Origin: Psychrobacillus insolitus
Lineage (GTDB): Bacteria > Bacillota > Bacilli > Bacillales_A > Planococcaceae
Assembly: GCF_003254155.1 (NCBI RefSeq)
Contig: NZ_QKZI01000001.1
Coordinates: 372,001-436,000, forward strand
DNA length: 64,000 nt
Direction: 5' to 3'
This document shows positions 60,675-64,000 of the stretch, piece after piece. The position numbers and the translations under genes were made by a program. Positions within the stretch are counted from its first letter, which is position 1. Each line of letters starts with the position of its first letter. Below the pieces are notes generated by a model. The model ran no database searches, was not told the origin of the DNA, and was given only the letters and a program-made list of their open reading frames with translations.

Positions 60675-61949
60675 TTGGAATTTAATAGTCAGCCAGATGT
60701 GGAGAATAATGTATTAGAAATTGTATGGAACAATACAAATGAAGCTATATTTACTATTGATTATGATGGACAAATTCTTTCTGCTAATCCATCCTTTACA
60801 ACTATTTTGGGTTGGAAGGTAATGGATTTAAGCGAAGTTAATTACTTTCCATTTTTTGTAGATTTTTCACCAAAAGAGCATAAGCAACAATTGGCACAAT
60901 TTAAGGAAGGGCATGATATTCCGTACTATGTAACAAAAAGGAAACGAAAAGATGGCAAGATTTTAGATATATTAGCTTCTTATCGTGCGATTAATAATGG
61001 AGAAGTACTGGCTGTTGGTATGTATAAGGACTTTTCCGAACAAATGAACATTCAACGTAGACTTCAAGCCAGTGAAGATCGCTATCGCAGTTTAGTTGAA
61101 TTTATACCAGATGCGATTTTTGTTGAAAATAACGGGGAAATTGTCTTTGTAAATTCGGTTGGCATCCATTTAGTAGGGGCTAAAAGTGAAAAATATGTGC
61201 TCGGGCAGTCTGTTTGGCAGTTTATTGTGACAGATGATCTAGCTACGTTTAAAACAAAAGTTCATCAAGCTATGTCTACAAAAGAGCCAATTATTGAACA
61301 ATTTTTACGCTTAGACGGAGAAATGATATGGACGGAAATTATAGCGATGTCCATGGTTTTCGAAGGTGAATCTGTTATTCAAGTATTACTTCGAGATGTT
61401 ACCTTAAAGAAAAATTATGAAGAACAACTTGAATACTTGGCATTTCATGATCCATTAACGGGTTTAACAAATCGACGTTATTTTACAGAACAAATTAATC
61501 AAGCGATTGAAACTGCACAGAAAGAGAATCGAATGCTGGCAGTGATGTATATCGATATCGATATCGATAAATTTAAAAGCATTAATGATTCGCTAGGTCA
61601 TGAAGTTGGAGATCAACTTTTAAAACAATTTGCAAGTCGGTTAAAAGAGAACGTTCGAGAAGAAGATATTCTTTGCCGTGTCGGAGGAGATGAATTTCTT
61701 GTACTATTAAATGGCATGAAGGAAAAGAAAGTCGTCGTTGATATTGTGTCGCGCTTACATAAAGCCTTTCAACAACCTTATCTCATTGACAATCATAAAA
61801 TTGTCGTGACATCAAGTATGGGAATTGCAGTATTCCCACAAGATGGAATAAATTCTAAAATTCTGATTTCACGTTCTGACATAGCACTCTATCAAGCGAA
61901 AGAACAGCGTAATGATTTCCAATTTTATGAACTAGAGAAAACTTTGTAG
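60675..61949 (+). CDS. PAS-PAS-GGDEF diguanylate cyclase
   Basis: 424 aa. Two PAS domains (about 12-125 and 135-255) precede a GGDEF domain with HDPLTGLTNRRYFTEQINQA, the metal-binding YIDIDIDKFKSINDSLGHEV and the intact active site CRVGGDEFLVLL. No EAL domain and no RxxD inhibitory site is obvious just before GGDEF. Predicted to make c-di-GMP in the cytoplasm in response to a PAS-bound signal. An extra Ile-Asp pair is encoded by a threefold ATCGAT repeat at 61551-61568. TTG start at 60675 behind GAGAGGG. Confidence 0.87.
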   Translation: MEFNSQPDVENNVLEIVWNNTNEAIFTIDYDGQILSANPSFTTILGWKVMDLSEVNYFPFFVDFSPKEHKQQLAQFKEGHDIPYYVTKRKRKDGKILDILASYRAINNGEVLAVGMYKDFSEQMNIQRRLQASEDRYRSLVEFIPDAIFVENNGEIVFVNSVGIHLVGAKSEKYVLGQSVWQFIVTDDLATFKTKVHQAMSTKEPIIEQFLRLDGEMIWTEIIAMSMVFEGESVIQVLLRDVTLKKNYEEQLEYLAFHDPLTGLTNRRYFTEQINQAIETAQKENRMLAVMYIDIDIDKFKSINDSLGHEVGDQLLKQFASRLKENVREEDILCRVGGDEFLVLLNGMKEKKVVVDIVSRLHKAFQQPYLIDNHKIVVTSSMGIAVFPQDGINSKILISRSDIALYQAKEQRNDFQFYELEKTL

Positions 61950-61990
61950 GAAACATGTATAAAATTCAGTCAGTTAGAGGTGTGGTCTCA

Positions 61991-62449
61991 TTGAAAACTA
62001 TACAAAAGATGTTTGATCATTTAAATTGGGCGAACCAACGAATACTTAAAACGTTGCAAAATATGGAGGATAGAAATAAAGAAATAGATCGTTTATTTTC
62101 GCATATACTATTTGGAGAAAAAATTTGGATAACTAGATTACAGGGATTGGACAGTTCACAATTGCCGGTCTGGTTAGATGTTGATATGGATGACTGTGCA
62201 GAACTTATAACGCAAAATGAAGGGAGTTTTACGGAGTATCTTACTCATTTATCAAATGATGATCTGGATAATTTAATAATCTACACAAATAGTAAAGGAA
62301 CAGAGTTTAAGCATTCTGCACGCGATATTTTCACTCATGTAGCATTACATGGTCAGTATCATAGAGGTCAGATAAACTCACGAATTCGAGCAACTGGTTT
62401 TGAACCAGTTAATATTGATTTTATTAAATTCTTAGATAGTGATCATTGA
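61991..62449 (+). CDS. DinB-family protein (DinB/YfiT metalloenzyme superfamily)
   Basis: 152-aa four-helix bundle of the DinB superfamily (unrelated to polymerase IV). The probable metal triad is the His of FSHILFGEKIW (about 38) and the two of HVALHGQYHRGQINS (about 120-126). Some members are bacillithiol- or mycothiol-dependent S-transferases; the activity here is unknown. TTG 61991 with AGAGGTG 6-8 nt upstream is preferred to an ATG at 61955 without a ribosome site. Confidence 0.8.
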   Translation: MKTIQKMFDHLNWANQRILKTLQNMEDRNKEIDRLFSHILFGEKIWITRLQGLDSSQLPVWLDVDMDDCAELITQNEGSFTEYLTHLSNDDLDNLIIYTNSKGTEFKHSARDIFTHVALHGQYHRGQINSRIRATGFEPVNIDFIKFLDSDH

Positions 62450-62627
62450 CTATTGATCAGATTCGAATTCTAAAGTATTGGAAGATTGAATCTTTTATAC
62501 AAAAAAATTCGTACGACTCCCGGAGAAAAGAAGATATTTTCAAGCTCACTTCAAAAAAACATGAAAATTTTCTGCGGGTTATGATATGGTAAACTATCTA
62601 CAAATAAAATAATAGAAGGTGAACACA

Positions 62628-63632
62628 ATGCTAGAAGTTAGTGAAAGTAAATTAGCGCAGTATGTCATGCATTATGTGAGCGATGGGCTCGTGCTAGGAC
62701 ATGAAGCATTCCCACAGCCAGAGGTTATGCTTGAAGCAGCCTTTACTCAACTTGCATTCCATAAACTCGACCTAGAGCAACAATACGAATTTTTTCATGA
62801 GACGGATATTGGATTCAATGAAGTGTATACATACGTAAAGAGTATTTTTGATAATCATCCTAGTTTTCTAGAACAATCCAAAAATATAGCCCAGCATTTA
62901 CATAGTGTATCGCAACATCCAAATATAAAAAGTGGTGAATTGTTCGTCGGCTTATTTGAAAATTGCGTATGGAATAATGAAGTCAAAACAGCGTTAGCCA
63001 TAGTGAAAATTGATGAAAAAGAAATGTTTTTAGATGTGAAAAATGAGCAAAACGAAATGATTGTGAACGGTATCGATGGCATTAATGTGAAGAAAATTAA
63101 TAATGTTGTCGTCATAGTCGATTTGGGTCAAGACGAAATGCCTGCAGTATTCTTGAAAACGAAAAAGAAAGAAGATGTCGTGTACTGGCAAGAGCGTTTT
63201 TTAAAACTCAAAGTGGCGGACGAAAGCTTCCATAAAACGAATTTAGCATTAACAGAATGTAAAAAATATATTTTAAAAGAAGATAGTTATACAAATACCG
63301 ATAAACTAGGTTTTTTAAACAAAACGCTCGAATACTTTAGAAACGAAGAACAGTTTCAAGTGGAAGACTATATTGAAACGGTATTTGAAGCTGCTGATGA
63401 GGTCCAAAAAGATATCTTGATCAATACGGTAAAGCCTTATGAAACGAAAATTTCAGAGAGTGGGATTGTGAAGGCAGAAAAAAGTTATAAGCGTAAAATT
63501 AAACTCGATGCCAATATTGAAATTCAAGTAAACGTAAGTGATATCACGCAAATAAATGAACTGATTGAAGTGGGCTATGACGAAGTGACGAATCGAAAGT
63601 TTTATAAAATTTATTTCGATGAAGAAACGTAA
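62628..63632 (+). CDS. Nucleoid-associated protein, NA37/YejK family
   Basis: 334-aa protein with the NA37 pattern: a first half with FHKLDLEQQYEFFHETDI and ILxHL-type AQHLHSVSQHPNIKSGELFV, then LAIVKIDEKEMFLDV, and a C-terminal helical and strand region ending VGYDEVTNRKFYKIYFDE. E. coli YejK is a chromosome-bound protein of unknown purpose; many phage and plasmid relatives exist. ATG 62628 follows GAAGGTG; GTG 62619 is alternative. Monocistronic. Confidence 0.75.
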   Translation: MLEVSESKLAQYVMHYVSDGLVLGHEAFPQPEVMLEAAFTQLAFHKLDLEQQYEFFHETDIGFNEVYTYVKSIFDNHPSFLEQSKNIAQHLHSVSQHPNIKSGELFVGLFENCVWNNEVKTALAIVKIDEKEMFLDVKNEQNEMIVNGIDGINVKKINNVVVIVDLGQDEMPAVFLKTKKKEDVVYWQERFLKLKVADESFHKTNLALTECKKYILKEDSYTNTDKLGFLNKTLEYFRNEEQFQVEDYIETVFEAADEVQKDILINTVKPYETKISESGIVKAEKSYKRKIKLDANIEIQVNVSDITQINELIEVGYDEVTNRKFYKIYFDEET

Positions 63633-63711
63633 ACATAATGACTTAATCCTTCAACTCGTAGAATTATTCTAATGGATGGAATAGGAAATGAAGTAAAGAA
63701 AGGAATCTAAT

Positions 63712-64000
63712 ATGACCTTACAACAATTAAAATATGTGATTGAAGTGGCAAGAAGTCGTTCGATTAGTAAAGCAGCTCAGAATTTGTTTATTAGTCAGCC
63801 AAGCCTATCCAACGCTCTAAAAGAAGTAGAGAAAGAAATGGGAATCACGATTTTTTCAAGAACTAATAAGGGAATTATGATTACTGTTGAAGGCTCGGAG
63901 TTTTTAGGTTATGCAAGGCAGGTTGTTGAACAAGCGGAGCTTCTTGAAAATCGCTATACCAATACACAACAAGCTCCTCAGCAACATTTTTCTGTATCAG
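63712..64000 (+). CDS. LysR-family transcriptional regulator (3' end outside window)
   Basis: The first 96 residues carry the LysR winged helix: MTLQQLKYVIEVARSRSISK, then AAQNLFISQPSLSNALKEVE and FSRTNKGIMITVEG, followed by the linker helix. AAAGGAATC stands before the ATG. The regulated gene is not visible. Confidence 0.88.
   Translation, partial: MTLQQLKYVIEVARSRSISKAAQNLFISQPSLSNALKEVEKEMGITIFSRTNKGIMITVEGSEFLGYARQVVEQAELLENRYTNTQQAPQQHFSVS

Noticed and set aside
44138-62449. Functional link between DNA polymerase IV (dinB) and the DinB-superfamily protein at 62 kb because of the shared name.
   Set aside because: The two families are unrelated in fold; the shared name is historical.
1-64000. 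CRISPR arrays, tRNA or rRNA genes, prophage or transposase genes.
   Set aside because: No regular direct-repeat array, no cloverleaf or rRNA sequence, and no integrase, transposase or phage structural gene was recognised.

Overview
The window is a stretch of low-GC Firmicutes chromosome. Gene content and order (spoIIIAG-spoIIIAH-accB-accC-yqhY-nusB-folD-xseA-xseB-ispA-dxs-tlyA-argR-recN-spoIVB-spo0A, then yqiK-yqzF-bkdR-bcd-lpdV-bkdAA-bkdAB-bkdB, then mutA-mutB-meaB-brxB-mce-mmdA-yqjE-dinB and rnz-proI-yqjP-yqjQ) follow the spoIIIA-to-yqj region of Bacillus subtilis with insertions and losses. Frequent TTG/GTG starts, strong AGGAGG-type ribosome sites, AT-rich DNA and several Bacillaceae-type interspersed repeats fit a spore-forming-lineage member of the Bacillales, probably Planococcaceae (Psychrobacillus/Lysinibacillus-like). 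The genus is an inference.

Layout. 1-16 kb: end of the spoIIIA operon, acetyl-CoA carboxylase subunits, isoprenoid/folate/DNA-repair housekeeping genes, the arginine repressor, recN, spoIVB and spo0A. The spo0A frame carries an in-frame TAA at codon 72, although its sigma-H promoter and Spo0A-box region look intact. 16-27 kb: a FapA/DUF342 protein, GP-PDE, and a branched-chain amino acid catabolic operon (Leu dehydrogenase plus the complete branched-chain keto-acid dehydrogenase, without ptb/buk). Its regulator BkdR is frameshifted in an A7 run and lacks the GAFTGA sigma-54 contact loop. 27-34 kb: a sparse accessory stretch with a luciferase-like monooxygenase under a PerR-type box, a TIMP/NTR-like membrane protein, a Spo0E-family small gene, an ABC1/AarF kinase-like protein, two ~160-bp copies of a repeat, and a deletion scar that beheaded a divergent SDR/TetR pair. 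34-42 kb: a full propionyl-CoA to succinyl-CoA route (mmdA, mce, mutAB, meaB), which would receive the propionyl-CoA made from Val/Ile by the Bkd complex. 42-56 kb: peptidase, CheW-like protein, DNA polymerase IV, AhpCF peroxidase, RNase Z, T-box-controlled proI, a KinB-like sensor kinase, and a GMC oxidoreductase with two nonsense codons. 56-61 kb: a quinone/catechol detoxification operon (three ring-cleaving dioxygenases plus an FMN reductase) behind an MhqR-type palindrome. 61-64 kb: PAS-PAS-GGDEF protein, DinB-family protein, NA37 nucleoid-associated protein and the start of a LysR regulator.

No phage, CRISPR array, rRNA or tRNA was seen. Four short genes were found by reading the intergenic DNA directly: a Prli42 homologue (31 aa), a Spo0E-like phosphatase (54 aa), a 57-aa two-helix membrane peptide and a 47-aa acidic protein. 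I see no clearly new multi-gene system. The strongest signal is gene decay in regulators (spo0A, bkdR, TetR) next to intact structural genes.
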